Source: Apostichopus japonicus (Eukaryota > Echinodermata > Holothuroidea > Aspidochirotida > Stichopodidae). Taken from it: 64,000 bases of DNA. This document shows positions 35,550 through 60,236 of the stretch, piece by piece. A program made the position numbers and the translations under genes. The notes under the pieces are model-generated. The model saw nothing but the letters and a program-made list of their open reading frames with translations, did not search any database and was not told the DNA's origin. Every line of letters starts with the position of its first letter. Positions within the stretch are counted from its first letter, which is position 1. The stretch is taken from positions 16,020,178-16,084,177 of the forward strand of contig NC_092579.1 in NCBI RefSeq assembly GCF_037975245.1. Direction: 5' to 3'.

Positions 35550-36496
35550 AACCATGGCGTTCAAAATTGTATAGAAACAGCTTGGATTTTCCGAATATTG
35601 AGGTGATGAGCTTTGCTCCCATGCATCATCTGATCGCCCGCACTTTGCGTCCATTGCTGAACTCATGTAAACATCTTATAAGGACTGATTATCGACCACA
35701 TGAAGGCAATTATGTATAACAACCACAACATGACATACAACGTGAACTGGTGTCCCGCTGTTGAAAAGCATTGAAATACTGGCATATGTATAGTACAGAA
35801 TGCGAACGATCCATTTTGTCGGAAAGTTTTGAGGTAACTCAAATCAACTCATATGTCTCACTGCCCTTCTCATTCTGTGCCCCCCCCCTACCCCCAGTCT
35901 TCAAAGTATTAAGGTGTCACATCACAACATATTTGCTCCATTAATATATGTAAACCAGCGTATCTGCAATTGCTAAGAGGTGATCAAACACTGATCTACA
36001 CTTTACTTTTGTCAACTCCGAGGTCTTCAGAGCATATGATCGAAGTTTTACTATACCCACCAATGAGAGCTGATGACTTGATCTATCATTGTTCTTACAA
36101 ATCACAATACTATGTATGACCGGATTAGTTTTTTTTTTTTTAGCTAGGGACAGATACAGGCAGTTAGCATGCTACTTCCCAAGCTGTGAGAAAGACATCG
36201 TATGTTGCATTTGGTTTCCCATTTCTTAAATCCCTTGATTTTATTTATACCATTCTTATAGTATATATTCGTACCCTTCAACATTGCAAGCATCAATATA
36301 TCTGCAAAAAGTCACTTCTCGGAGTCATTTTAGGCATTTTCCGTGTCAAGTTTTATTCAAATTGGCGGATATATGCAGATATGATCACAGATTAGTCACA
36401 TTTTGCTCACAAATACCCATAGGATGTTTTCTTGCTTGTAAAAGATATCTGAGTTCCTTTGTTTATGGATATGCATTGTCGTTCGGAAATACTCAC

Positions 36497-36699
36497 CCAG
36501 TTGGGACAATTTTTTCTATACTGTATAGTGTCAGTGTCTCGCTTCAGAGCACTCGTATTGTCACTACGAGCAGTATGAATATCATGTTTCTATGAGATCA
36601 AGGTAAGAAACTGTTTGTACTGTCAATACCAGTGCTTCGAAGCATGATATTGGAGGACAGTTTAGAGAGGTATTAGCATTAGGAATTGGTCCCAGCTGG
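36497..36699. mobile_element. MITE with CCAGTTGGGACAATT termini, copy A (203 bp)
   Basis: The left end is CCAGTTGGGACAATT and the right end AATTGGTCCCAGCTGG. A second copy with perfect 15-bp inverted ends occurs at 57706-57906, and the interior (CACTCGTATTGTCA, AGCAGTATGAATATCATG, GTACTGTCAATACCAGTG) is about 90% alike. No coding capacity. The target-site duplication is unclear. Confidence 0.8.
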
Positions 36700-36864
36700 C
36701 TGAAATACCTTAACTGAGTCTCTTAAAATTTCTGCATGGAATAGGGAGGTGGTGGCGTAGTATATCTTTATATCGTTCATGTCTATTATTAACACCTGAG
36801 CCGTCTCTATCTACGCCTCTGACTGACGAACGCACGTATAATCCTGCATGCAATACCCTCGGGG

Positions 36865-37124
36865 CAGGGCCGGACTAAGCGTCTGTGGAGGGGGGGGGGG
36901 GGGGTGGCAGAGCACGCGATTGTGTGGGAGCCCTATAGTCTGTATTTTTTCCGCACTTTCATGCTTGCAAATTCAGAGAGTATTTCATCGTGTTTCATGC
37001 TAAGAATTTTGTGGATCACAATTACGACAGTTTTGTAAATTCTAGGATACTCTAAATGTGGGGGCACCAAAATGTGGGGGCCCGAAGCACGTGCCCCTGT
37101 TGCCCCGCCGTTAATCCGCTACTG
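36865..37124. mobile_element. Non-autonomous hAT-like MITE, 260 bp
   Basis: It begins CAGGGCCGGACTAAGCG and ends, read inward, CAGTAGCGGATTAACGG, both classical hAT-type termini. The 8-bp flanks are CCTCGGGG (36857-36864) and CCTGGGGG (37125-37132), a 7-of-8 match. Interior poly-G and GTGCCCC segments carry no ORF. Confidence 0.75.
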
Positions 37125-38528
37125 CCTGGGGGTTACTAGTATAGGCCTACTAAAGGAAACCAGTGTAAATATTTAAATACATTAGAGATAATGTAAAAAC
37201 AAATTGACGAATCCTTTGGCAATAAATATAATACGGTGTAAACAGTTTATTTTCAACATTTCTCGATATTATATTGAGCATAATTTCATTTAAGTTCGTT
37301 AATTATAAAAATCACTATAGACACTATGCTATGGGTGTGTTAGGGTTATTCGCCTTTTGGAAGATCAAATTTCAAACAAAACGAAAGTAGTAAACTGCAG
37401 TAGCTCAAAGCTATAGCCTTTTTTTCATCCTTTTGGAGCTATAAGCCTTGTAGGATTTTGTATAGGATAATTTCACTCTTTTGAATCAAAGAGTGTGGTT
37501 TTTTTTGTGTTATGTTTAAACAACTAATTTGTAAATAAAGTAGAGTATTGCAAGATAAGTCAAGAAAAGTAAAACTTTATTTGTGTTTGTTTATGTGATC
37601 CTCGTTATATTGTATCATGTAAATACCACTCATTTGTAATTGCCTGAGAGCCTGCTAAAAGTCGTGAACACAGTGTTTTGTTTTTTATATTTCTTATAAA
37701 TAATATTAAGTAATCTACTTTAAGCGTACGATCAAGTTAGGCAACGCCAACTTGAGAAACATAATATGTGTTTTGCCAGTTTACTCAAATTGATGCATAT
37801 GAGCGCAAATCTATAAATGATCTTATGTAATGTCGACATTTCAGATTTGATATATTCTTGCATTTTTACGTATAACCACTCATAATTCCGTAACCATATA
37901 ACCTTGTATCTTGTTTTGGTTTATGTCACTTACTTGTTATAATTCATCCACGTTGATGATAAACAGAGAGGAACTATATTTTACCAACAATGACATATCG
38001 CGCTCATAAAATTAATACACTATTTTGAAAGGTCCGACATCTGGAATCCTCCCTATATGTATCTCTCCTCTCGCCGCTCCATCAATCGCCACCCAAGAGT
38101 AAAAGAGTCTTGTATAGTAGTCACAAATATGTAGCATTTACCCGCATGGATACAGTTAATATTAATTATTTTTATTCATGACCTTGTGTTATATTTTCAT
38201 TGATTAAAATGGTGTTGGAAATGCTGTTTGATGAAATATTAATGTATTGAAACTATTTTGCTATTGATCAGAAACATACACATCAACTTGTAAGTTGTAA
38301 CGGTCACATTGTTGGCAACATCAACACAAATGAAAATCTAAACCATTCCATTTCCTGTATCACTATAGATGCCATGACATATTGAAACTAAGCTCAACGA
38401 TTGCAACACGTGCATCCTGTAAATTTGATATCATAAATGGTAGAAATATGATCTCAAATCAACTCTCTGAAATCAAACGAGCAATCTTTTATAATCTTCA
38501 TATCTCTTTTCTTGGCGGCTCTAATCGA

Positions 38529-41500
38529 TTAATTGCTCTCAAATTCTGTGCCGTAGACAGCAGCAAAAGCACTAATAAATGATAAAACCATCGTCCACGT
38601 GACCCTTCGCGATTCTATGCCCATAGAGTCCATTTGGCGAGTGAGTCTTCGCCAGAAAACCCGTGAGGATTTAGTTCGGCGACACGTGAGAAGCTGATAT
38701 CGAAAATGATCCCACATGTGAGAAGCATCCAACCCTCCCGTAGACAGCACGCTAAGACAGAGGAACATACATATTTGTGACCAAATCATCCATAATTGAT
38801 ACACGCAATCTCCGTGTCCACGTTGACTGTAATGCCAACACAGGGTTGTCGTCATTGCCCACGTCGAAAATGGGAAAACTATCATCATATACACGTAAAC
38901 GAACTGCCTGTAACAGTTAAAGTCATGAATGGCGTTCCACAGGATTCGTCGACATGTATCCACGTCATCTTGGTGTAGTTCGACGAAAGATTGAACCAGT
39001 TGAAATTGGTGGAAAAGTGAGATCCTACAGAGAAACATAACGTATTGGAAGTTCGACCAGACGAACATTAATACAAGAGTGCAGATCAAGGATTGGATTC
39101 TGATGTAAGGGAATCCTTTTATATCGTCACAGAGGAATGAATAAATCAAAATTCGATGGATGGTCAATTCAACCGGCCAAGCAAAACACACGAATAAGAA
39201 CTTCTTTCCTGGTATACCTGTGAAGGAAACAGAGATATGTATCATATACAACACATAGACGGATCCAAATATTGGAAGAACTACTATTTGTACATATCCA
39301 GATTGTTACTGGCATTATTGTTTCTTTAAGAAATGCTTCCCCCTTTTGTTGGAAAAATGCCAATTACTGGATTTTTGTTGAGTAATGCACAAAGTAATCA
39401 TTTTGTCGGAACGTTTGAGGTAACTTTGTGGTCTGCCCATTTCAATAAAAATGCATGTCTCCTTGCCCTTCTAATTCTGCCGCCCCCCCCCCCCCCCACG
39501 TCATTAAACCCTCTTCAATCTTGTTGTGTGAGGTGGTATCCTGTATCTCGTATTTTTCCCCCGCTCATTACGTCTCCTTCATCGCGGAAAGAGGGTAATA
39601 TTCGTCGTTGGAAAAATGATTTTCGAATTACAAAAGATAACAACTTTATTCTCAACTTAATTCATTTACTATTATCTTAATATCATTAATTTTTCTATAC
39701 CTCTCAACTATATAACTATACCCCCCCCCCCTTCCTTTCTTACTGCATTCTACTTACCCCCACATCGAAAATCTATAAACTGGAATCGTTTGACGATAAA
39801 CTGTGCATTGAGAGTGGTAGCCCATGAAAAGTTTGGACATCCTCTAGCCTGGATGAAGTAAGACTGGAACTTGGAATAAAGACTCATGACCGGATAAACC
39901 GACAAAACAGTCAAGAAGATAGCATAGGATAAGAGATGAATGGAGCGAGCCGGTTGCGGTCTCTGGTATCGGGAGTAGTTGTAAATTTCGTAAATATTCC
40001 AAAACGTTATCACGAAAAGAACGATAACCGAAATCATCCAACTGCCAGGATGGTTCCAATATCGACAACCTACAATAAAAAGAAAACCAATTTGTGTTAA
40101 GTTGGTCGCCATCTTCTATACTTTCGAAAGCGACTGAGGTAGTCTTTAACTATAATGGCTATAGATGAACAAGAGCTTCCCATCCTCTCTCCTTGCGTCC
40201 TGTATACTCACAGTTTATTGTGTTTGAATGGCACCGTTTCTGTGGGGAGACTACTACAAATGGGTGGAGTGGGATGTTCTTTACCTGTCAATGGTGGGGG
40301 TATTTTTATTGTAAAATGAAAACTTACCGAAAGGGCACTATCTAGTTAATGCTGTATAATTTTTATACTTCAGGGGAGATGTGGATTGCCATTCTCATCA
40401 TACATTAAGCAACGCAGACAATATATATCGGATCATATGCCAATAGCTCCTCAAAGGTATCATTAGTAAAGATGCAAACACCATGGCGAGGCTTAAATAT
40501 GATTTTGAAAATAGTTACAGGTACAAGCAAACGCTATAGACAACCGAAAAAAATCATTACAATGTTATGAAGAAAGAAGTTGATAACGAAGCATAAACTT
40601 TGTAAGTCGTTTGGCAGAATCAAATGGCAAATATAACTTGACTATTTATAAGACTGACTTTAATGATTAAAGTATGAGATAATTTGATTGGTCATATCGT
40701 GACATGGCTAACCAATCACAGACCTCCTGCAGTTTGATGTACACTTCTCGACCAGTGATGTTTGTGTGTCGCGACAATAACAAGGGAGCAGATATACTCT
40801 CAGCTAAGGCGACCATTTTCTTTAAATAGGAGTCTGGGACAAAAATGTTAAAACTGGAATGTGCGCGGCATGGGCAGGGGTCTCCCCTCCCGCTCCCCCT
40901 CCCCCTTTGAGCAAAAAAGTGCTAGTCTGGTAGAGCACAGACATGATATAATCAAGAGCAGGTATACAGGTCAGCACACGAGTAATCCTATAGTAAACAC
41001 TGTCACACTTGTAAGTTACTTCGCTTCTTAATTCTTACCGATATCTTCGTCGGTGTACTTGGAAATAATCCCATTATGATCCCACCAGCAACTGCTACAG
41101 GTCTTACAGCTTGTTTTATCACTCCGCCGGTGATTCACTGTTTCATTCACTCTGTCACATCCTTGACTAATCAAATCAACGTTTGTTGTAGAATACTCTC
41201 TAACGTCATCAGAACTCTATAAGTGAAGAGTGCGAGAAAAGTGTGATCTTCATCTTATTTTCTATGTGAAAATATGTCAAAACTTGATTTGAATGATGCG
41301 ACCCTGTCCCTTTACTGATTTGTCAGGGTAACATTTCCCGACGATTTAAAAGGCTTATCCGAAATTGTAACAAATCGATTACTAAGAGATCGAATACTGA
41401 AGGGATTTGTGTGGGGAAGGGGAGGGCGTGGGGCGGCGGAGGGGTGGGGAAGGTCATACAGAAGATTCGAGCCGTTCATGCAGTTAGTCCACGACGGAGA

Positions 41501-42219
41501 ATGAGCCTGGGGTGTCAATACATTTTGACCAGATAACCCGAAAGTGACCTTCAGCCTCTGATTGTAGATTTTCGTAAAGCGTATTGTATCAGTTTTGGTC
41601 AGGGAACAATTGTTTATGATTCGGGAGTAAGGGGCGGAGCTGCTCGGGTGAAGGCAGATATACTGCCGACTTGTTCCCCTGTATGATGCCAATTAAAACT
41701 GCAGTTAATAACATTTTGTCTATTCCAGTGGTGATCGAATTTTTCGATCTTTGCTTCTCTTATGACAACAGTTTGTTGACTTCACTTTAAATGGGGTAAT
41801 CTTTGTAACCCCTAAACAAAGATCATTTATGCAACTTTGTTTTATCGCATACAACTAATTAAATGTTTTGAATGCTATGGCATTTGGTGACTTTTGAGCG
41901 TGACCAATTCCGCAAACATAACCCACTACGCGTCGTTCTCCCAACTTACCGTTAACGAATGTCTTGACTCGGTAACTTGACAATGGAAACATTTTCGTGG
42001 AACTACTATATTTCGTTGAAAAAATATGCACGAGACCTTCATTGCAAACCAGATGATCGGCGGGAAGGAACGTCGAGCTTGTTGAATATTCGTATCCCTG
42101 ATATGACTTTGCTCGTCAGCTGATCTGCCGTCGTTTTTCGATACGAGAGGTAGCGATTCATCATCATCGTCGCAACTTGAGACGCTTCTAAGCAAAAATT
42201 GGTTCTCGTCGGTTCCCAT
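38529..42219 (-). CDS. Divergent multi-TM protein, gustatory-receptor-like (GRL) candidate 2
   Basis: Four minus-strand exons (42219-41950, 41216-41039, 40069-39758, 39217-38529) give 482 residues, phases 0, 1, 1. It is a clear paralogue of the gene at 32679-35549. Shared features are the IIWFAMKVSCIFF TM1, a Cys/Trp motif (CKTCSSCWWDHN), YTDEDIG against YTEDSIG, the WNHPGSW block, SWATTLNAQFIVKRFQFID against MWATSLNARYIIGRLQYLN, GIPGKKFLFVCFAWP against GVPWKSFLVVCFGWP, and a final hydrophobic helix (TWTMVLSFISAFAAVYG). It has one extra intron inside the region that is exon 1 of its paralogue. The start chosen is ATG at 42219; an ATG-TGA minimal upstream frame sits at 42232. The GRL family assignment is tentative. 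Confidence 0.65.
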
Positions 42220-42355
42220 GGGTTTAGTCACATATAGGCCTATCTCTTTGTCATGTACAAAAAAAGGGGAAAAATATATTGAAAAGGTCGCGGTGTATTT
42301 TCTTTCTATAGGATATACATTGAAATACCTATAGCCTATAGTGACTTTTCGTTAT

Positions 42356-54470
<12,115 letters not shown>

Positions 54471-56131
54471 AGAAGGAAGGAACTGGACCATGGGGCCCCA
54501 CTCTCTCGATGCTTAGCGACAGATCTCGCTTGGAAATCCAGTTGTGCTATTTTGCATGCGGTTGTGGTCTTCCCTAACTTCATTCAAGCCAGTAGCAATC
54601 CTAGCTTAAAGTACCGGGTATTTCCATCTTCAGGGTTTCGTTCCCCTCCATCATAGCTGTCACGATTACATCACACATGAGCTAGTGTTTAGGAAGAAGA
54701 GGAAGAAGACCAGGGTCTCTTGCCTGACGTTATCGGGACGGAACTGTTGCGAACATATGTCGTGCTAGAGTGGTGTAGGAGTTTTGCCATCACTATAGTC
54801 TTAGAGGACACACCAGAGCTCTCTTTCTCACCAGTTCAGGGATTACTGATATTATACTGAAGCTAGCTGGAAAGGACAGTATCTCATACTTGATGTATCC
54901 AGGTGAATCCATCATGGAAATATGTTGGGACTGCATAACGGTGGAGTTTTGTCAGCCCTAGTTATGGACATTAGTTAATGTTTATCACCTGTAGAGCATC
55001 CATTGTTAGACCCCCTTCTCTCTCAACTGTCACCCAAGTTGGTTCTGAAGGATGGCATGTCTTGTTTGATAACGAACGATGGAACTATCATGGAAGTCTG
55101 TAGTCAGGCCTAACGAGGGGGGGGGGGATACCTGTTGGGCACACTATCTTTGTATAAGATACAACAAGCTGTTTCAAAAGACGTCAGGGATTGACAATTT
55201 GCTGGATCAACTTCAGGGCAAACGAGATGCTATTATGCTCTCATGCACAACAACTTTGAAGAAATGCCTTAACATGCCTTAACATATGGCTTTAGAAAAC
55301 AAATGGACAACTTGGATAACCAAGAAATAATGAATATTGTATTATTAACCTTTTAAAGAAAGAGAGATAAAATAATTTCAGTAACATATTATGTAATGCT
55401 GGTAAAATGAATTTTTTATTCTGCAATAATTACACAACTACTCTCTTTTCAGAAGAAACTATTTTTCTCCTGACTTTTCTTTCTTCAGTGGATAAAACCT
55501 TTTTAACTCTTATCTTTTGTTGTTTTTAATCTGTACTGCTGTGACAAAAGAGGGTTCAATGGTGGTGGTGGGGGGGGTGGGCTGGGGGAAGGGAGGGGGT
55601 AAGCCTATACTTGGTAAGGAAGTAAGACATGTGTCTTTGCTTTGAGGAAGAAAACTACCCTAAAAAAATGTCCAGACAAAATGAGTCCTCTGTGCATTCT
55701 TTATCACAAATTCTGGTATTTTGAAGGGCCCAACTTCATTTCTATTTTTTTGTAATTCAACAAAAGATCACTTTGTAAATAGAAAAATTGCACAGTTTCA
55801 TTACCAAAATATAAAAAATACATGTGTTGTGTTTATTAACAAAAAGGGGCACTTTTAATTTTGCTAAGGGTCACTTTTGGGGTATTTTACACAGTTGTAG
55901 GGCAGGGATGGGGTCACTTGTCCATGGTCCACTGATCAGCCTTTGGAAATATTATGCAATTATAGGAAACGGGCTCTGCTATAATGTTAATGCATCTTAG
56001 ATTCTTCATTCTACTTGATCTGTCTTCCTCTCAGGCATCTATTTTAACCCATCGTGCCTTATTAGCCAAAATAGCATGCTTAAAGTCATAGTTTGAGTTT
56101 AAAATCTCATGAATAACGAATTATGTACCCT

Positions 56132-56417
56132 CAGGCTCGTAGCCAAGAGGGGGGGCGAAGGGGGCGACCGCCCCCCCCTTGAGCATATATTTTGTGTATG
56201 TTTTTATGATATCGCCAGTAATTTCAAGCTTAGATGCAACTTACAAGGCCTGGGAAATGCCATTTCCAGCGATCTGGGAGGCATTTTCAGCCAACATTTT
56301 CTTGTACGCGTAGCGCCAACTTATGGTGGCGCTACGCTTAGATAGTTTTCAATGCAGTTCAATGTAGTTTGCCTACAGGTTCGCCCCTCCCTTGGCAAAT
56401 TCCTGGCTACACGTCAG
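56132..56417. mobile_element. Non-autonomous hAT-like MITE, 286 bp
   Basis: It begins CAGGCTCGTAGCCAAGAGG and ends, read inward, CTGACGTGTAGCCAGGAA, with internal G-rich and C-rich stretches. The flanks TGTACCCT (56124-56131) and TATACCCT (56418-56425) match at 7 of 8 bases, fitting a hAT 8-bp duplication. A hairpin (GCGTAGCGCCA ... TGGCGCTACGC) lies at about 56308-56338. Confidence 0.7.
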
Positions 56418-57040
56418 TATACCCTTCAAACCAGTCAAGGCAAAGGCTGGAATGATTTCAACCAAATGACTGACTAAACAAAACCAAAAACTATAACGAC
56501 AGTTTTGAAGAGAATAAAAATACAAGTAGGTAATGAACACTTGAAAAAAAAAAACTGTTCGTGTGGTTGGTACCCTTTAACCATAGTACCCTTGCATACC
56601 GTGTGGCCATGCTTGAATCACCTAGCTCTAGTTTAATTTGATACAATCACGACAGTGGCAGGCGAGATATTTCATGAAAAATTCTAAACTTTCAGGATCT
56701 GAATTATGTTTAAGGAAATAGTAAAGCGAAACCTGACTTGACCTTTTTTTCATCCACAAGTTATGAAAGAGCAGAAACCACAGGCTGTATAACTTTCTGT
56801 CCTATTCACTCTTTGCTTTCGCTTTCTTTTATCGCTTTCTTTTTTCGCTTTCTGTTATTTATAATAACGGTATACCTGAAGGAAAATGGATTTCCATGAA
56901 CAAAAGAACGCATACATCATCATTCACAAACAAGTAGTATTTGCTATTGACATTTGTGAGCGCAGATGTTGATAATCGGGTTGGCTAGAATGGGACTCGG
57001 AACCTTGACTTTGGTATTAGCAGTCTTGTGTTGACTGACT

Positions 57041-57115
57041 GAGGGTGGATAGCTCAGTTTATAGAGATCATTGGACATGCAGTCATGAGACCACTGATTC
57101 AAATCCCATTTATAG
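57041..57115 (+). mobile_element. tRNA-like SINE head
   Basis: GGATAGCTCAGTTTATAGAG resembles a tRNA 5' half with an A box, and GATTCAAATCCC a B box about 50 bases later. The T-arm and anticodon arm do not pair properly, so this is a tRNA-derived repeat or decayed tRNA, not a functional tRNA gene. Confidence 0.5.
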
Positions 57116-57705
57116 CCTTTTTATTTATTTACTCGAAGGAAAATAACGTCAACAACTGCATAATCTATTTTATCTGTCATTAAACGTAATGGTCTGTCAT
57201 AAAATTTATCATAATGGAAGTAAAAGAATACCCAAACATTGTCAAAAAAATGTTTTTACTGGATAAGCAAGCAATGATATTTTAAAGTGGGGAGGTGGTA
57301 TCCAGTATTTTTTGGAAGAGAAGTGCCCGGGAGACATGTATTGGTAGATACCGAAACTGCTACCAAATAGCGGTGCTTAAGATAAAATCGATATAAGTGT
57401 GGTTTCCGCGAAGGGTGCTAGCATTTTCCTGCATGTGTACATTGTTTTGAGTAAAACAATTGGTTGTAGCTAACGGTTAGTGCCAAAACTTTGAGATGAG
57501 GGTCTTGCTTTTGCTGTAGTAAGTTTCCCGCAGTATGCTTAATGAATGCATGCATACCATAGCCATTGTAATCTTCACTGGCCACTCTGCAATATCAGTT
57601 CCAATAGTAGGCCTACCATGCTTTGGAGTTGTATAGTGTTACTTGACGTGATCTGTTTAGTGTCTAATTTGTGATGAATATGCATGAGTTCCTTTCTAAC
57701 TTTAC

Positions 57706-57906
57706 CCAGTTGGGACAATTATTTCTATACTGTAGTGTCATGCCCCGCTTTCAGAGCACTCGTATTGTCAGTACGAGCAGTATGAATATCATGTTTCTAT
57801 GAGATCAAAGTAAGAAACTGTTTGTACTGTCAATACCAGTGTTTTGAAGCATGATATTGGAGTACATTTTAGAGCGGTTTTAGCATTAGGAAATTGTCCC
57901 AACTGG
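57706..57906. mobile_element. MITE with CCAGTTGGGACAATT termini, copy B (201 bp)
   Basis: It has perfect 15-bp inverted ends, CCAGTTGGGACAATT and AATTGTCCCAACTGG. It is the same family as 36497-36699, in the same orientation and of nearly the same length. Better-preserved ends suggest it is younger or under less decay. Confidence 0.85.
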
Positions 57907-58000
57907 CTGCTAACATTTATGATGTAACATATTTGTGATTACAGTGAATAAATTGAAATGAATGACATTGCAAGCAGTCTTATATGGTTCATTTCGTTAC

Positions 58001-59215
58001 TACGGAAGCGTAGAAGGGACATGGTGATGAAAGAGAAACAAACTCGTCAAAATGACAAAATTCAGAAAAATTACGTTTTGCCGAGTTTAACAACTCGTCA
58101 AAACGACAAAATTATTTAATTTGCCGAGATGCAACAAGTCGTCAAAATGACAAAATTCTGAAAATTGACGTATTGCCGAGACACAATAACTCATCAAAAT
58201 GACAAAAATCTGAAAATTGACGTTTTGCCGAGATACAACAAGTCGTCAAAATGACAACAATTTTAATCTCAACGTTTTGCCGAGATACAACAAGTCGTCA
58301 AACTGACAAAAATCTGAAAATTGACGTTTTGCCGAGATACAGAAAGTCGTCAAAATGACAAAATATTGAAAATTGACGTTTTGCTGAGATAAAACAACTC
58401 GTCAAAATGACAAAATTTGGAAAATTGACGTTTTGCCGAGATACGACAAGTCGTCAAAATGAAAAAGATCTGAAAACGACAACTTTCAGATTTTTGTCAT
58501 TTTGATGAGTTATTGTATCTCGGCAAAACGTTAATTTTCAGAATTTTGTCATTTTGACGACTTGTTGTATCTCGGCGAAACGTCAATTTTCAGAATTTTG
58601 TCATTTTGATGAGTTATTGTATCTCGGCAAAACGTCAATTTTCAGAATTTTGTCATTTTGACGACTTGTTGCATCTCGGCGAAACGTTAATTTTCAGAAT
58701 TTTGTCATTTTGACGACTTGTTGTATCTCGGCGAAACGTCAATTTTCAGAATTTTGCCATTTTGACGACTTGTTGTAGCTCGGCGAAACGTCAATTTTCA
58801 GAATTTTGTCATTTTGATGAGTTATTGTATCTCGGCAAAACGTCAATTTTCAGAATTTTGTCATTTGACGACTTGTTGTATCTCGGCAAAAACGTCAATT
58901 TTCAGATTTTTGTCATTTTGACGACTTGTTGTATCTCGGCAAAACGTTAATTTTCAGAATTTTGTCATTTTGACGACTTGTTGTATCTCGGCGAAACGTC
59001 AATTTTCAGAATTTTGTCATTTTTGATGAGTTATTGTATCTCGGCAAAACGTCAATTTTCAGAATTTTGTCATTTTGACGACTTGTTGCATCTCGGCAAA
59101 TTGAATTTTGTCGTTTTGACGAGTTGTTAAACTCGGCAAAACGTAATTTTTCTGAATTTTGTCATTTTGACGAGTTTGTTACTCTTTCATCACCATGTCC
59201 CTTCTACGCTTCGTA
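58001..59215. mobile_element. Foldback transposable element with ~52-bp repeat arms
   Basis: Outer ends are inverted copies: TACGGAAGCGTAGAAGGGAC at the left and, read inward from the right, TACGAAGCGTAGAAGGGAC. The next ~150 bases of each end are also mirror images, including CATGGTGATGAAAGAG and the AACAACTCGTCAAAACGACA block. Inside, each arm is an array of a ~52-bp unit (ACAAGTCGTCAAAATGACAA and AATTGACGTTTTGCCGAGAT), with left-arm units oriented opposite to right-arm units and the switch near 58475. CGTTAC(T) directly repeats at 57995-58001 and 59216-59222, a likely target-site duplication. No transposase frame. Confidence 0.88.
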
Positions 59216-60236
59216 CGTTACTGATGGATTAGAGAAGAAGAGGGTTTCGCAGAAGTCACAAATTTTCCTTCCCTTATATAACTTTCGACCTCTGAAAGTG
59301 AAAGGCATCCAGACATCGCTTACATTAAGATATTTCAGATACAGAAGGCAAAGCTATATAATTTCTCAAAGTTTTTCAAAGCGGAGTGCAGCTGAATCTG
59401 ATAATATATAATTTTGTCATGAAGTAAGATCATCCTTCAGCCACGATCATGAGGCCCGATTTTGGAAGTAGCCTATAGGCTTAAACAATTTAATGCTGTG
59501 GCCTTACGTGATATTAATATCTGCCGTCTTTCTCCCCCCTCTATTTCTATGGGTACGACAGTCACCCTTGTCAGGGTATACACTGCAGCAGTATGTTTTG
59601 TTCTCTCAGTAATGTCAGAATCAAGTTCTGTGGGTGTGACGTATATACGTTCATGTCAACCCTGACTATATATGAGGGGATTTACATCCGGTCGGTCCCA
59701 TGTTTTCTATCTGTGTATCTATCTTTGCAATTTATACTGTACTGTACGTGTAGAAACTGAGGTCCAAAATCCGATGAAATATTTTTTCTTGGCCGGTGCA
59801 AACCTACAACTTACGGAACGCACTAGCCTACCATTGTAGTCACATGAACTCGTTTCAAGTAACAGAATGAGTATTGTAAGCCTTATTTTGATCTCACTAA
59901 ATTTTGAAGCTTAATTAACAGGCTCGGCCTATATGTTATTCTTACTTAGTCTACTCTTAGTACTCTTACTCCTAACTTGGCAAAAAAGCCCATGCTAGTC
60001 TAACTGTTATGTTAGGCCAGGCTTAACTACAGAAGGACTAGCCTAGCAAAGCCATAGGCTTCTTAATCTGTATCTAGACTTGTAACAATCTAGCCTGCCA
60101 ACATTCTAGACCTAGGGCTAGATTACACTAATCTTTATTCTATAAGCCCCTCCCTTGACCAGATGATATGTTCTACTACTAATAGGCCAAGCCTAAGCAT
60201 GAGCCATGTTTCACTTTCAAAGCTTGTTAGATTGAA

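Larger units (their letters stand above)
35550..38528. other. Spacer between the two convergent GRL-like genes
   Basis: This is the 3' flank of both genes. It contains two MITEs (36497-36699 and 36865-37124) and otherwise AT-rich unique-looking sequence. For the minus-strand gene a TTTATT at 38171-38176 reads AATAAA about 350 bases after its stop. No supported gene is seen. Confidence 0.6.

Noticed and set aside
57041-57115. Functional tRNA gene
   Set aside because: A-box and B-box motifs are present, but the T and anticodon stems do not pair and no 3' terminator run follows at the expected place.
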